Notes under the pieces: model-generated | What the model was told of the DNA's origin: nothing | Databases searched by the model: none | What the model saw: the letters and a program-made list of their open reading frames with translations, nothing else | Position numbers and translations under genes: made by a program | In this document: piece by piece, positions 1-6,746 of the stretch | How the letters are laid out: the number at the start of each line of letters is the position of its first letter | Numbering within the stretch: position 1 is the first letter of the stretch | NCBI GenBank assembly: GCA_009702945.1 | Contig: WLGZ01000050.1 | Location: 1 to 6,973 of the forward strand | Source: Actinomycetota bacterium | Lineage (GTDB): Bacteria > Actinomycetota > Actinomycetes > S36-B12 > UBA5976 | Reading direction: 5' to 3' | DNA: 6,973 bases

Positions 1-494
1 GCGATGTTCTTAAGTGTGAACCAACCTCGCGGCCCAGCAATAACAAACACCAACACCGTGATTAACGGAGTTATGGTGTGCTGAATTGGGCTGGAGATTT
101 GATTAAGTCCCTGTGGTGGGTAATTCGGACCAAGAAGCAAGTTGTAAACCACACCTGTAACCGTGATCATCAAGATGCTGTCGATACGGAAAACCTTGAA
201 AAGTTTTCCATCGCGACCTGGATTTAAGTAAAGCAGCGTCATTACAACGCCAACCACAATCTGACTCCAAATTGTGAAGTAGCTAAATAAGTCAATTAGT
301 CGCTCTGGTGCGCCCGCCAGACCTGATGCATAGTCACCAGTGTGACCAAACAGCGAGGTAACTGGGGCTTCGCCGGTATCTAATGGTTCAACAAGCCCAA
401 AGAGCTCGATGAAGGTTGACATACCTAAACCGATCCAAGCACTTAGTGCGTTGATTCCGAATAGAGATTTACGTGTTGTAGTTGAAAGAGCCAT
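1..494 (-). CDS. Pr6Pr / FAR-17a-AIG1-like integral membrane protein, C-terminus cut by window edge
   Basis: The reading frame opens at an ATG (492-494 on the plus strand) and stays open to the left edge, giving the first 164 residues; the stop lies outside. Hydrophobic segments are near residues 11-33, 67-90, 101-122 and 138-156, so this is a multi-pass membrane protein. The pattern of a segment ending YFTIWSQ (72-78), then GVVYNLLLGP (114-123), then QHTITPL (138-144) and GPRGW (154-158) resembles the bacterial Pr6Pr family, a relative of the eukaryotic FAR-17a/AIG1 proteins. Eukaryotic AIG1/ADTRP use a Thr and a His as a hydrolase dyad for lipid esters; Thr74 and His139 here fall in comparable places, but activity in bacterial members is inference. 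An AGGG Shine-Dalgarno-like motif lies 7 bases before the ATG. It follows prpE by 53 bases on the same strand, so it may share a transcript. Family assignment is by motif memory only. Confidence 0.7.
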   Translation of the reverse strand, partial: MALSTTTRKSLFGINALSAWIGLGMSTFIELFGLVEPLDTGEAPVTSLFGHTGDYASGLAGAPERLIDLFSYFTIWSQIVVGVVMTLLYLNPGRDGKLFKVFRIDSILMITVTGVVYNLLLGPNYPPQGLNQISSPIQHTITPLITVLVFVIAGPRGWFTLKNI

Positions 495-497
495 GGC

Positions 498-544
498 TCA
501 ACCCTATGACTTGTGACCTACCAATTAACGTTTATTTGGGTTGA
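498..544 (-). promoter_or_regulatory. 7-bp inverted repeat overlapping the membrane-protein ribosome binding site
   Basis: TCAACCC at 498-504 and GGGTTGA at 538-544 are perfect inverted complements separated by 33 bases. On the minus-strand RNA the downstream arm contains the AGGG Shine-Dalgarno-like motif of the gene starting at 494, so pairing would hide the ribosome binding site. The stem is short and the loop long, so this may be chance; the overlap with the only plausible ribosome binding site is what makes it worth recording. Confidence 0.25.
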
Positions 545-547
545 TTT

Positions 548-2428
548 TTAGGATTCGACCCTTAGTAATGGGCGCAAAATGTCCAAAATAGATGCATCTT
601 CGATTGTGCTTGGGATATCCACGTGTTTGCCATCTGCAATCCCCCGCATAGTCTTGCGAAGAACTTTGCCAGATCGAGTTTTTGGTAGGCCAGGCACAAC
701 AACAACTTCATTCAGGGCTGCAACCGGACCAACCTCTTTACGAACCAGTGCCACAATTTGTTTGCGCAAATCTTCGGCATCGACCTGAGCACCAGCCTTA
801 AGAACTACGAAAGCTTTTGGAATTTGACCCTTGATTGCATCAGCCACACCGATAACGGCACACTCTGCTACTAACTCATGAGTTGCCACAACAGCTTCAA
901 GGGAACCAGTGCTTAGTCGGTGGCCAGCAACATTGATTACATCGTCAGTACGACCCATGATGTAGACGTATCCATCTTCATCAATGTAGCCACCATCACC
1001 ACTTGCATACATTCCTGGGAAAACGGTTAGATAAGAATCGATGTAACGCTGGTCGTCTCCCCAAAGGGTTGGCAAAGTTCCAGGCGGCAGCGGCAATGTG
1101 ATTGCAATATTTCCTTCTGTCCCAGCCGGCAACTCCTTGCCTGATTCATCAAGCACTTTTATTTCATAACCAGGAATAGCTACCGTTGGCGATCCTGGCT
1201 TAATTGGCATTGGTTCAAGGCCACGCAAGTTTGAAGCAATCGGCCAGCCAGTTTCGGTTTGCCACCAGTTATCAATCACAGGGACGCCAAGATTTTCTGT
1301 TGCCCAATGATAAGTATCAGGATCCAAGCGCTCACCCGCAAGAAATAGGTTTTCAAACTTTGAAAGATCTGCACTCTTGATGAAATCTGCGTTGTAATCT
1401 TCTTTGCGGATTGCGCGGATTGCAGTTGGCGCAGTAAACAATCCTTTGACACCGTATTTTTCAATCACTCGCCAGAAAGTTCCGGCATCTGGCGTACCAA
1501 CTGGCTTGCCTTCAAAGACAATAGTTGTCGCTCCAGCAAATAGTGGTGCATAAACAATGTAAGAATGTCCAACCACCCAGCCAACATCTGATGCTGACCA
1601 CCACATATCACCAGCTTCGATGTTGTAGACATTTTTCATCGACCAAGTCAGCGCAACGGCGTGACCACCATTGTCGCGCACAATACCTTTAGGTTTTCCA
1701 GTTGTACCCGAGGTATACAAAATATAGAGCGGGTCAGTAGCTGCAACCGAAACACATTCGGCAGGCTCTGCCATAGCCATGGCATCTTTCCAGTCCATAT
1801 CAAGTGGACCAAGTTCAACTGGGTGTTGCTCTCGCTGCAGGATTATGCATCGGCTTGGCTTGTGAGTTGCAAGTGCTATTGACTCATCAAGCATTGGCTT
1901 GTATTCCACAACGCGAGTTGGTTCTAGGCCGCATGAGGCAGACACGATTACCTTTGGCTTTGCATCATCAATTCGGGCTGCGAGCTCAGCTGGAGCAAAT
2001 CCACCGAACACAACGGAATGAACTGCGCCCAATCTGGCACAGGCCAGCATGGCAATTAGGGCTTCGGGCACCATCGGCATATAAATAACAACCCGATCCC
2101 CTTTTTCAACCCCTGCCATACGCAGGGCGCCGGCAAAACGAGCTGTCTTTTCAAGCATTTGGGCGTAAGTCAAAATCGCTGACTTACCGGTAATTGCACT
2201 TTCGTGAATTACGGCCGGTTGATCCGCCCGACCATCAATAACGTGACGATCCAGTGCGTTGTAGCAAGTGTTCAACATGCCATCGGAAAACCAGCGATAC
2301 AGCGGAACGTTGCTGTCATCCAAAATTACCTTTGGAGCTTTATCCCACTTCACCAATTTGGCAGCTTCGCCCCAGAATCCAGCCGGGTCACTCAAGCTTT
2401 GATCGTAGGCCTGCTGGTAACTGCTCAT
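548..2428 (-). CDS. prpE: Propionyl-CoA synthetase (AMP-forming), PrpE family
   Basis: The product (626 aa, close to the roughly 628 aa of Salmonella PrpE) activates propionate with ATP and CoA to propionyl-CoA via an acyl-adenylate; related enzymes also use acetate. An acetyl-CoA-synthetase N-terminal domain covers about residues 5-60, followed by the adenylating domain with the P-loop-like motif YTSGTTGKPKG (238-248), NWWQTETGWP (387-396), SGDGGYIDEDG (476-486) and GRTDDVINVAGH (492-503). The small C-terminal domain carries PKTRSGK (582-588); Lys588 matches the catalytic lysine that is reversibly acetylated in this family. The stretch GKPVGTPDAGTFWRVI (307-322) and the PrpE-like N-terminus favour PrpE over acetyl-CoA synthetase. 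The ATG start fits family N-termini, but no good Shine-Dalgarno precedes it. It begins 54 bases after rlmN on the same strand with no clear terminator between. No methylcitrate or methylmalonyl pathway genes are in the window. Confidence 0.93.
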   Translation of the reverse strand: MSSYQQAYDQSLSDPAGFWGEAAKLVKWDKAPKVILDDSNVPLYRWFSDGMLNTCYNALDRHVIDGRADQPAVIHESAITGKSAILTYAQMLEKTARFAGALRMAGVEKGDRVVIYMPMVPEALIAMLACARLGAVHSVVFGGFAPAELAARIDDAKPKVIVSASCGLEPTRVVEYKPMLDESIALATHKPSRCIILQREQHPVELGPLDMDWKDAMAMAEPAECVSVAATDPLYILYTSGTTGKPKGIVRDNGGHAVALTWSMKNVYNIEAGDMWWSASDVGWVVGHSYIVYAPLFAGATTIVFEGKPVGTPDAGTFWRVIEKYGVKGLFTAPTAIRAIRKEDYNADFIKSADLSKFENLFLAGERLDPDTYHWATENLGVPVIDNWWQTETGWPIASNLRGLEPMPIKPGSPTVAIPGYEIKVLDESGKELPAGTEGNIAITLPLPPGTLPTLWGDDQRYIDSYLTVFPGMYASGDGGYIDEDGYVYIMGRTDDVINVAGHRLSTGSLEAVVATHELVAECAVIGVADAIKGQIPKAFVVLKAGAQVDAEDLRKQIVALVRKEVGPVAALNEVVVVPGLPKTRSGKVLRKTMRGIADGKHVDIPSTIEDASILDILRPLLRVES

Positions 2429-2482
2429 AGGAAGTGTCTACCACTAATGAGTTGTGAGCGAGCCAGAAGGTGTCAGAAAGTA

Positions 2483-3589
2483 TTAGTTCTTAGTTGCTGC
2501 CGCAAGCTGGCCACAAGCACCATCAATGTCACGGCCGCGAGTATCGCGCACAGTAACAGGCACGCCGTGGCTCTTTAAGCGACGTACGAATTCATCTTCG
2601 TCCTCTGGGCGTGAGGCAGTCCACTTAGAACCAGGGGTTGGATTTAGTGGGATTAGATTTACGTGCACCAGATTGCCCGCAAGTTTTTCCCCAAGTAAGT
2701 CGGCGCGCCAAGCCTGATCATTAATGTCCTTGATCATTGCGTATTCAATTGAGATTCGACGGCCAGTTTTATCTGCGTAATACCAAGCAGCATCTAGAAC
2801 TTCTTGCACCTTGAATCGAGTATTGATTGGAACCAAAGTGTCGCGCAGCTCATCATCTGGAGCATGTAGCGAAACGGCAAGTGTTACCGGGATGCCTTCT
2901 TCAGCTAACTGACGCATACGAGGAACTAACCCAACGGTTGAAACTGTGATACCGCGCGCTGACATGCCAAAGCCGGCAGGCGCTGGTTCAGTTAGTCGAC
3001 GAATCGCACCGATCACGCTGTTGTAATTGGCCATTGGTTCGCCCATGCCCATAAACACAAGATTGTTAACGCGGCCAATGCCACCTTCAATTTCGCCTTT
3101 AGCAAGTGAGCGTGCACCAGCCAGTACTTGTTCCACAATTTCAGCAGTAGATAAGTTGCGAGTTAGGCCACTCTGGCCGGTAGCGCAGAACGGACAGTTC
3201 ATGCCGCAACCTGCTTGGGAAGAAATGCACATCGTGGTTCGATCGGTGTATCGCATTAGAACACTTTCGACAAGAACACCATCGAAGAGTTTCCAAACTT
3301 GCTTAACCGTAGTTCCGTTATCGCATTTAAGTTCGCGAATACTTGTCATTAAATCCGGAAACAGTAAGTCCTTTACCGCCTCGCGCATATCTGCTGGCAC
3401 ATCAGTCCAGGAAGCCGTGTCATTGTTAAGGCGCTGGTACCACTGACGGGAAAACTGATCTGCCCGAAACCCTGGTAATCCAAGTTCAATTACTTGAGCC
3501 TTGCGCTCTTCAACGGTCCAATCGGACCAATGTTTAGGTGGCTTTGGTCGCTTTGGTTCGACCATGATCAATTCACCGGGTGCAGGCAT
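2483..3589 (-). CDS. rlmN: Dual-specificity RNA methyltransferase RlmN (23S rRNA A2503 / tRNA A37, C2-methyladenosine)
   Basis: This radical-SAM enzyme (368 aa) adds a methyl group to C2 of adenosine 2503 in 23S rRNA near the peptidyl-transferase centre and, in studied bacteria, of adenosine 37 in some tRNAs. The 4Fe-4S motif CGMNCPFC places Cys128, Cys132 and Cys135; GMGEP (181-185) is the SAM-binding motif; Cys359 in DIDGACGQL corresponds to the methyl-carrying cysteine near the C-terminus. The N-terminal accessory domain occupies about residues 15-110, with Glu108 in VESVLM. Two starts are possible: the ATG at 3589, with TAGG 8 bases upstream, and an ATG at 3565 (Met9), with GGTGA 7 bases upstream. 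The longer form aligns with my memory of the mycobacterial N-terminus (an EL.. EP.. PP.H pattern), so I keep it. It follows cdsA by 27 bases. Nothing suggests the Cfr resistance enzyme; the sequence reads as RlmN throughout. Confidence 0.97.
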   Translation of the reverse strand: MPAPGELIMVEPKRPKPPKHWSDWTVEERKAQVIELGLPGFRADQFSRQWYQRLNNDTASWTDVPADMREAVKDLLFPDLMTSIRELKCDNGTTVKQVWKLFDGVLVESVLMRYTDRTTMCISSQAGCGMNCPFCATGQSGLTRNLSTAEIVEQVLAGARSLAKGEIEGGIGRVNNLVFMGMGEPMANYNSVIGAIRRLTEPAPAGFGMSARGITVSTVGLVPRMRQLAEEGIPVTLAVSLHAPDDELRDTLVPINTRFKVQEVLDAAWYYADKTGRRISIEYAMIKDINDQAWRADLLGEKLAGNLVHVNLIPLNPTPGSKWTASRPEDEDEFVRRLKSHGVPVTVRDTRGRDIDGACGQLAAATKN

Positions 3590-3616
3590 GCCTTTAGCCT
3601 ACGGGCACATTGCTAG

Positions 3617-4441
3617 TTAGAGAAAAAATCCAAAGAGCAGCCACGCCATGAAGGCATTAATGACTAACGAATCCAAGCGATCCATTACGCCACCATGTCC
3701 AGGCAATAAAGATCCCATGTCCTTGATTCCAAGGTCTCGCTTAATCATCGATTCGACTAGATCGCCGATGGTTGCAGTCAGCATCATCACAAAACCAACA
3801 ATTGCGCCTTCCCACCAGGGTTGATCAAATACATAAATCCACAGCACAACTCCAACAATTAGCTGGAGAACAAGTGCGCCAACAAAGCCTTCCCAAGATT
3901 TCTTAGGAGAAATTTTTGGCGCCATTGGATGCTTACCGAAGATCGCACCAGCTGCATATCCACCTAAATCAGTCGCAGCAGTTAGCAAGATGAATGCCAG
4001 CACTTTCCAAGCGCCATCTTCTTGCGTGGACAGCAAAACTGCAAAGCCTGCAAGCAATGGAGCGTAAACCAATGCAAAGATCGAGCGGGTTACATGATGT
4101 ACATAAGCTTCTTGGCCATCGAGTAGACGAACCGTGAGAACCAATAGTGCGCTTGCTACGAATGCAGCAAGTAAACCTTCGACTCCAGAGACCGCAGCTG
4201 ATACCACGATTGCAGGCGCCAAGATTTGTAGCAGGATGCTCATGCGATCAGATAATCCGACAGCAAGTGCTTTACTTAACTCGCGGACTGCAAGCATTGC
4301 TGCAAAAGCAACCAGGATGGCAAAGAATCGAACGTCAATAAACAGTGATGCGATAACTGTGGCTAGTAGTCCAAGACCAACTGCAGTAGCTACCGGTAAG
4401 TTTCTTCCGGCTTTACCATAATCGGTTTGATTAGAAGTCAT
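3617..4441 (-). CDS. cdsA: Phosphatidate cytidylyltransferase (CDP-diacylglycerol synthase)
   Basis: The enzyme condenses CTP and phosphatidic acid into CDP-diacylglycerol and pyrophosphate, the branch-point precursor of phosphatidylglycerol, cardiolipin and phosphatidylinositol, in the cytoplasmic membrane. The 274-aa protein has about eight hydrophobic segments (roughly 17-35, 38-57, 68-85, 88-105, 119-137, 147-166, 187-205, 210-228) plus a C-terminal one (258-274). The family signature spans residues 231-257, with Ser231, Lys234, Arg235, Lys240, Asp241, His249-Gly-Gly, Asp254-Arg255 and Asp257 all in place. An upstream conserved block TDLGGYAAG (157-165) and PKKSWEG (179-185) is also present. 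Its ATG comes 2 bases after the frr stop, with GAGGT 6 bases upstream inside the frr coding end, so translation is probably coupled to frr. Confidence 0.97.
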   Translation of the reverse strand: MTSNQTDYGKAGRNLPVATAVGLGLLATVIASLFIDVRFFAILVAFAAMLAVRELSKALAVGLSDRMSILLQILAPAIVVSAAVSGVEGLLAAFVASALLVLTVRLLDGQEAYVHHVTRSIFALVYAPLLAGFAVLLSTQEDGAWKVLAFILLTAATDLGGYAAGAIFGKHPMAPKISPKKSWEGFVGALVLQLIVGVVLWIYVFDQPWWEGAIVGFVMMLTATIGDLVESMIKRDLGIKDMGSLLPGHGGVMDRLDSLVINAFMAWLLFGFFL

Positions 4442-4443
4442 AA

Positions 4444-5001
4444 CTAGACCTCTAGAAGTTCAGCTTCTTTGTGCTTAAGCATGTCGTCAATATGGCCAAC
4501 AGCCTTTGTCGTTAAATCCTCTAACGCCTTTTCAGCGCGAGCTACTTCATCTTTACCAACATCGCCATCTTTAGCCATTTTTTCTAGAGCTTCTTTAGCA
4601 TTGCGACGAATGTTACGAATTGCAATGCGAGCGTCTTCAGCTTTGGATTTAGCAACCTTGATAAATTCTTTACGGCGTTCTTCAGTTAATTGTGGGAACG
4701 GTACCCGAACAATTGCGCCATCATTTGAAGGATTAACGCCTAAGTCAGAATCGCGAATCGCGCGCTCGATTGCGCCCAGTGCGGACTTATCAAATGGCGT
4801 AACGACTGCTACCCGTGGTTCTGGAGTCTGGATCGAAGCAACTTGCTGCAGTGGTGTTGGAGTTCCGTAGTACTCCACCATGATTTTGGAAAACAGTGCA
4901 GCGTTTGCTCGACCAGCGCGAATGGTGGTGAACTCTTCTCGAGTTACTTCAGTTGCCTTTGCCATCTTTTCTTCGGCATCTTTTAGGGTTTCGTTAATCA
5001 T
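4444..5001 (-). CDS. frr: Ribosome recycling factor
   Basis: RRF acts with EF-G to split the post-termination ribosome in the cytoplasm. Length is 185 aa, exactly typical. Domain I, the three-helix bundle, is formed by about residues 1-29 and 105-185; the beta-rich domain II lies between. Diagnostic blocks are TTIRAGRANAALF (25-37), YYGTPTPLQQVASI (44-57), PFDKSAL (69-75) and the helix with RNIRRNAK (129-136), which includes the conserved arginines contacting rRNA. The ATG is 15 bases after the pyrH stop. The best Shine-Dalgarno, AGAGGA (5013-5018), overlaps that stop codon and sits 11 bases before the ATG, a rather long spacing. The pairing with pyrH upstream and cdsA downstream is the standard order in many bacteria. 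Confidence 0.98.
   Translation of the reverse strand: MINETLKDAEEKMAKATEVTREEFTTIRAGRANAALFSKIMVEYYGTPTPLQQVASIQTPEPRVAVVTPFDKSALGAIERAIRDSDLGVNPSNDGAIVRVPFPQLTEERRKEFIKVAKSKAEDARIAIRNIRRNAKEALEKMAKDGDVGKDEVARAEKALEDLTTKAVGHIDDMLKHKEAELLEV
4448..4453 (-). promoter_or_regulatory. cdsA ribosome binding site inside the frr 3' end
   Basis: The minus strand reads AGAGGT here, 6 bases before the cdsA ATG, and lies within the last codons of frr (Glu-Val). With the frr TAG only 2 bases from the cdsA start, terminating ribosomes can reinitiate directly, a typical arrangement for translational coupling. Confidence 0.7.
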
Positions 5002-5016
5002 GTCTACTCAAATCCT

Positions 5017-5772
5017 CTAGCGACTGGTCTTAATTAGGGTTCCGACTTGTTCTCCACGAACTGCGCGAGCAATGTTGCCATCGACTAGCAAATTGAAAAC
5101 CACGATAGGCAGATTATTGTCGCGGCAGAGGCTAATTGCGGTGGCATCAGCAACTTTAAGATTTTGGGTTAAGACATCGTCGTGACTTAGGTTTTCGTAG
5201 CGCTTAGCGGCTGGATTAGTGCGAGGGTCGTCATCGTAAACCCCATCGACACCCTTGGCCATCAAAACAACTTCGCAGCCAATTTCTAGTGCGCGCTGAG
5301 CAGCGCAGCTATCTGTACTGAAGTATGGAGTGCCAAGACCAGCGCCAAAGATTACTACGCGGCCCTTTTCCAAGTGGCGCACCGCGCGACCCGGAATGTA
5401 AGGCTCGGCAACTTGGCTCATTGGGATTGCGGTTTGAACTCGAGTTGCAACACCTTGCTTCTCGAGGAAATCTTGAAGCGCTAGGCAGTTCATGACGGTG
5501 CCGAGCATACCCATGTAGTCAGCTCGGGCTCGATCCATGCCGCGTTCAGCTAGCTGGGCGCCACGGAAATAGTTGCCACCACCGATTACAACAGCAACTT
5601 CCGCGCCAGTTTTAACAACTTCGGTAATTTGGCGAGCAATGTCATTAACGACATCTGGATCTACGCCAAGTTTTCCTTCACCAGCAAAGGCTTCACCGGA
5701 AAGCTTTAGAAGTACGCGGTTCCAGCCACCTTTTGGAACACCAGGCCAGATGGATTTATCAGATGTGCTCAC
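5017..5772 (-). CDS. pyrH: UMP kinase (uridylate kinase)
   Basis: PyrH phosphorylates UMP to UDP with ATP, an essential step of pyrimidine nucleotide synthesis; bacterial forms are hexameric amino-acid-kinase-fold enzymes usually activated by GTP and inhibited by UTP. The 251-aa product shows RVLLKLSGEAFAG (19-31) with Lys23, the phosphate-binding GGGNYFRG (64-71), DYMGMLGT (85-92), FGAGLGTPYFSTDS (142-155) and KGVDGVYDDDP (173-183). The start is GTG, the only non-ATG start among the complete genes here. No ATG lies near, and an in-frame TAA sits 15 bases upstream, so there is little room for another start. Shine-Dalgarno candidates are poorly placed: AAGGG ends 1 base before the GTG and AAGG ends 13 bases before it, so initiation may be inefficient. 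It is separated from tsf by 153 bases with a hairpin and a possible promoter. Confidence 0.97.
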   Translation of the reverse strand: MSTSDKSIWPGVPKGGWNRVLLKLSGEAFAGEGKLGVDPDVVNDIARQITEVVKTGAEVAVVIGGGNYFRGAQLAERGMDRARADYMGMLGTVMNCLALQDFLEKQGVATRVQTAIPMSQVAEPYIPGRAVRHLEKGRVVIFGAGLGTPYFSTDSCAAQRALEIGCEVVLMAKGVDGVYDDDPRTNPAAKRYENLSHDDVLTQNLKVADATAISLCRDNNLPIVVFNLLVDGNIARAVRGEQVGTLIKTSR

Positions 5773-5803
5773 GCCCTTAATCTTGCCTTACTTACCCGAA
5801 AAA

Positions 5804-5815
5804 GTCTGCACAGAC
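5804..5815. repeat. Small imperfect-centre palindrome in the pyrH leader
   Basis: GTCTG (5804-5808) and CAGAC (5811-5815) are inverted complements around a 2-base centre. The centre is too small for an RNA hairpin, so if functional this would be a protein-binding site in DNA. It lies about 32-43 bases before the pyrH GTG, near where a transcript from the candidate promoter would begin. Five-base arms are easily explained by chance. Confidence 0.25.
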
Positions 5816-5856
5816 CCCACCAAAATATGGTCCTTATAAAACTTCCCCACAAAATA
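5815..5856 (-). repeat. Near-identical direct repeats upstream of pyrH
   Basis: On the minus strand TATTTTGTGGGG (5845-5856) recurs as TATTTTGGTGGGG (5815-5827), identical except for one extra G. The copies are offset by about 30 bases, close to three helical turns, so a protein could bind both on the same face of the DNA. The first overlaps the proposed -35 region and the second the proposed -10 region of pyrH. A direct-repeat operator is possible; simple T/G-rich composition is the alternative. Confidence 0.4.
5824..5852 (-). promoter_or_regulatory. Candidate promoter for pyrH
   Basis: Reading the minus strand, TTGTGG (5847-5852) is followed after 17 bases by CATATT (5824-5829), matching the -35 consensus at 3 of 6 and the -10 at 4 of 6 positions. 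A competing -10, TATAAG (5833-5838), matches 5 of 6 but has no recognisable -35. Either would start transcription some 40-55 bases before the pyrH GTG. The location just after a terminator-like hairpin is what lends the call support; the hexamers themselves are weak. Confidence 0.35.
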
Positions 5857-5908
5857 CTTTTGGCGCTATCCAACCGGCTGGATCACAGTCGGAAGGTAGC
5901 GCCAAAAG
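5857..5908 (-). terminator. 12-bp hairpin after tsf, possible intrinsic terminator or processing site
   Basis: CTTTTGGCGCTA (5857-5868) and TAGCGCCAAAAG (5897-5908) form a perfect 12-bp stem around 28 bases. On the minus-strand RNA the 3' arm is followed by UAUUUUG, a short broken U-run, as expected for a weak intrinsic terminator of the rpsB-tsf transcript, and the stem begins 17 bases after the tsf stop. The loop can itself fold: UCCAGCCGGUUGGA (5869-5882) makes a small 5-bp hairpin (one G-U pair) directly next to the 3' arm. Termination could be partial, since pyrH follows on the same strand. Confidence 0.6.
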
Positions 5909-5925
5909 AGGCTAGAGATTGCTAG

Positions 5926-6738
5926 TTAGCCAGCAATTTCAATTCGGGTGAAGCTTGTGATGCTAGTTCCGGCTTCTTCCAGAACCTGCTTTACAGACTT
6001 CTTGTTATCGATAACTGAGGACTGCTCTAGTAGGCAGTTGTCCTTGAAGAATCCATTTACGCGGCCTTCCACGATCTTTGGCAGGGCAGCTTCTGGCTTG
6101 CCTTCTTCTTTAGCAGTTTCCATAGCAATGTGCTTTTCGTTTTCAACTACATCTGCCGGAACTTCATCCCGAGTTAAGTAACTTGGGCGCATCGCAGCAA
6201 TCTGCATGGCAGCGCTGCGAGCAGCATCTTCGGATCCTGAGTAGGAAACCAAAACGCCAACTGCTGGTGGCAAATCTGCCGAGCGACGGTGCATGTAAAC
6301 CGCAACGTCACCTTCGTGATTGGCAACGCGACCGAGTTCGATCTTTTCGCCAATTACTACAGCCATGTCTGCAACTGCTTGTTCTGCAGTCTTTCCGCTA
6401 CCAAGCATTAGTGCGGCGGCAGCTGCGGAATCCTTAGCGCCGGCTGCCTTAACTGCAGCTGCAATTTCGTCACCTAGCTTTAGGAAGTCTTCGCTCTTTG
6501 CCACGAAGTCAGTTTCGCAAAGCAATTCAACTAGAACGCCTGCGTTTTGAGCCACGATGCCAGCTGAAGTTTCACGCTCGGCACCACGCTTTGCAGCTTT
6601 TGCAGCTCCAGAGATACGTAGTAGCTCTACAGCCTTATCGAAGTCACCGTTTGATTCTTCAAGTGCTTTCTTGCACTCCATCATTCCGGCTGAAGTAATG
6701 TCGCGAAGTTTCTTTACGTCCGCGGCTGAAATAGACAT
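5926..6738 (-). CDS. tsf: Elongation factor Ts
   Basis: EF-Ts is the guanine-nucleotide exchange factor that releases GDP from EF-Tu during translation. The 270-aa product begins with the N-terminal UBA-like domain holding signature LRDITSAGMMECKKALEE (11-28). The core follows with the second signature ETDFVAKSEDF (75-85), where Thr76-Asp77-Phe78-Val79 is the motif that disrupts the EF-Tu magnesium site. The C-terminal half carries the usual NGFFKDNCLLEQ block (228-239). The ATG is preceded by AAGGA (6747-6751) at 8 bases, the strongest Shine-Dalgarno in the window, as fits a highly expressed gene. It follows rpsB by 89 bases, the standard partner in bacteria, and is followed by the hairpin before pyrH. 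Length is close to other actinobacterial EF-Ts proteins. Confidence 0.98.
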   Translation of the reverse strand: MSISAADVKKLRDITSAGMMECKKALEESNGDFDKAVELLRISGAAKAAKRGAERETSAGIVAQNAGVLVELLCETDFVAKSEDFLKLGDEIAAAVKAAGAKDSAAAAALMLGSGKTAEQAVADMAVVIGEKIELGRVANHEGDVAVYMHRRSADLPPAVGVLVSYSGSEDAARSAAMQIAAMRPSYLTRDEVPADVVENEKHIAMETAKEEGKPEAALPKIVEGRVNGFFKDNCLLEQSSVIDNKKSVKQVLEEAGTSITSFTRIEIAG

Positions 6739-6746
6739 GATTTATT

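Noticed and set aside
1276..1464. A 62-codon minus-strand frame inside prpE in another frame
   Set aside because: It is fully nested in the prpE coding sequence, with no ribosome binding site or family resemblance noticed.
2429..2482. Promoter for prpE in the rlmN-prpE gap
   Set aside because: CTGACA is present but no acceptable -10 lies 16-18 bases downstream, and no leaderless-type -10 is found before the ATG. The gap is listed as having no supported promoter or terminator.
579..2578. Several plus-strand open frames across the prpE region
   Set aside because: They lie opposite a full-length, motif-complete prpE (and the end of rlmN), are short, show no recognisable family and mirror the codon structure of the minus-strand genes.
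3027..3446. A 139-codon plus-strand open frame opposite rlmN
   Set aside because: It is antisense to the conserved radical-SAM core and its Ser/Thr/Arg-rich composition is what reverse reading of such a gene produces.
2483..3589. Cfr-type antibiotic resistance methyltransferase
   Set aside because: The protein reads as RlmN along its length and sits in the standard chromosomal position after cdsA; nothing suggests a mobile resistance gene.
4134..4870. Plus-strand open frames opposite cdsA and frr, up to 133 codons
   Set aside because: Both underlying minus-strand genes are intact and well conserved, and the antisense products are low-complexity Ala/Ser/Arg strings without domains.
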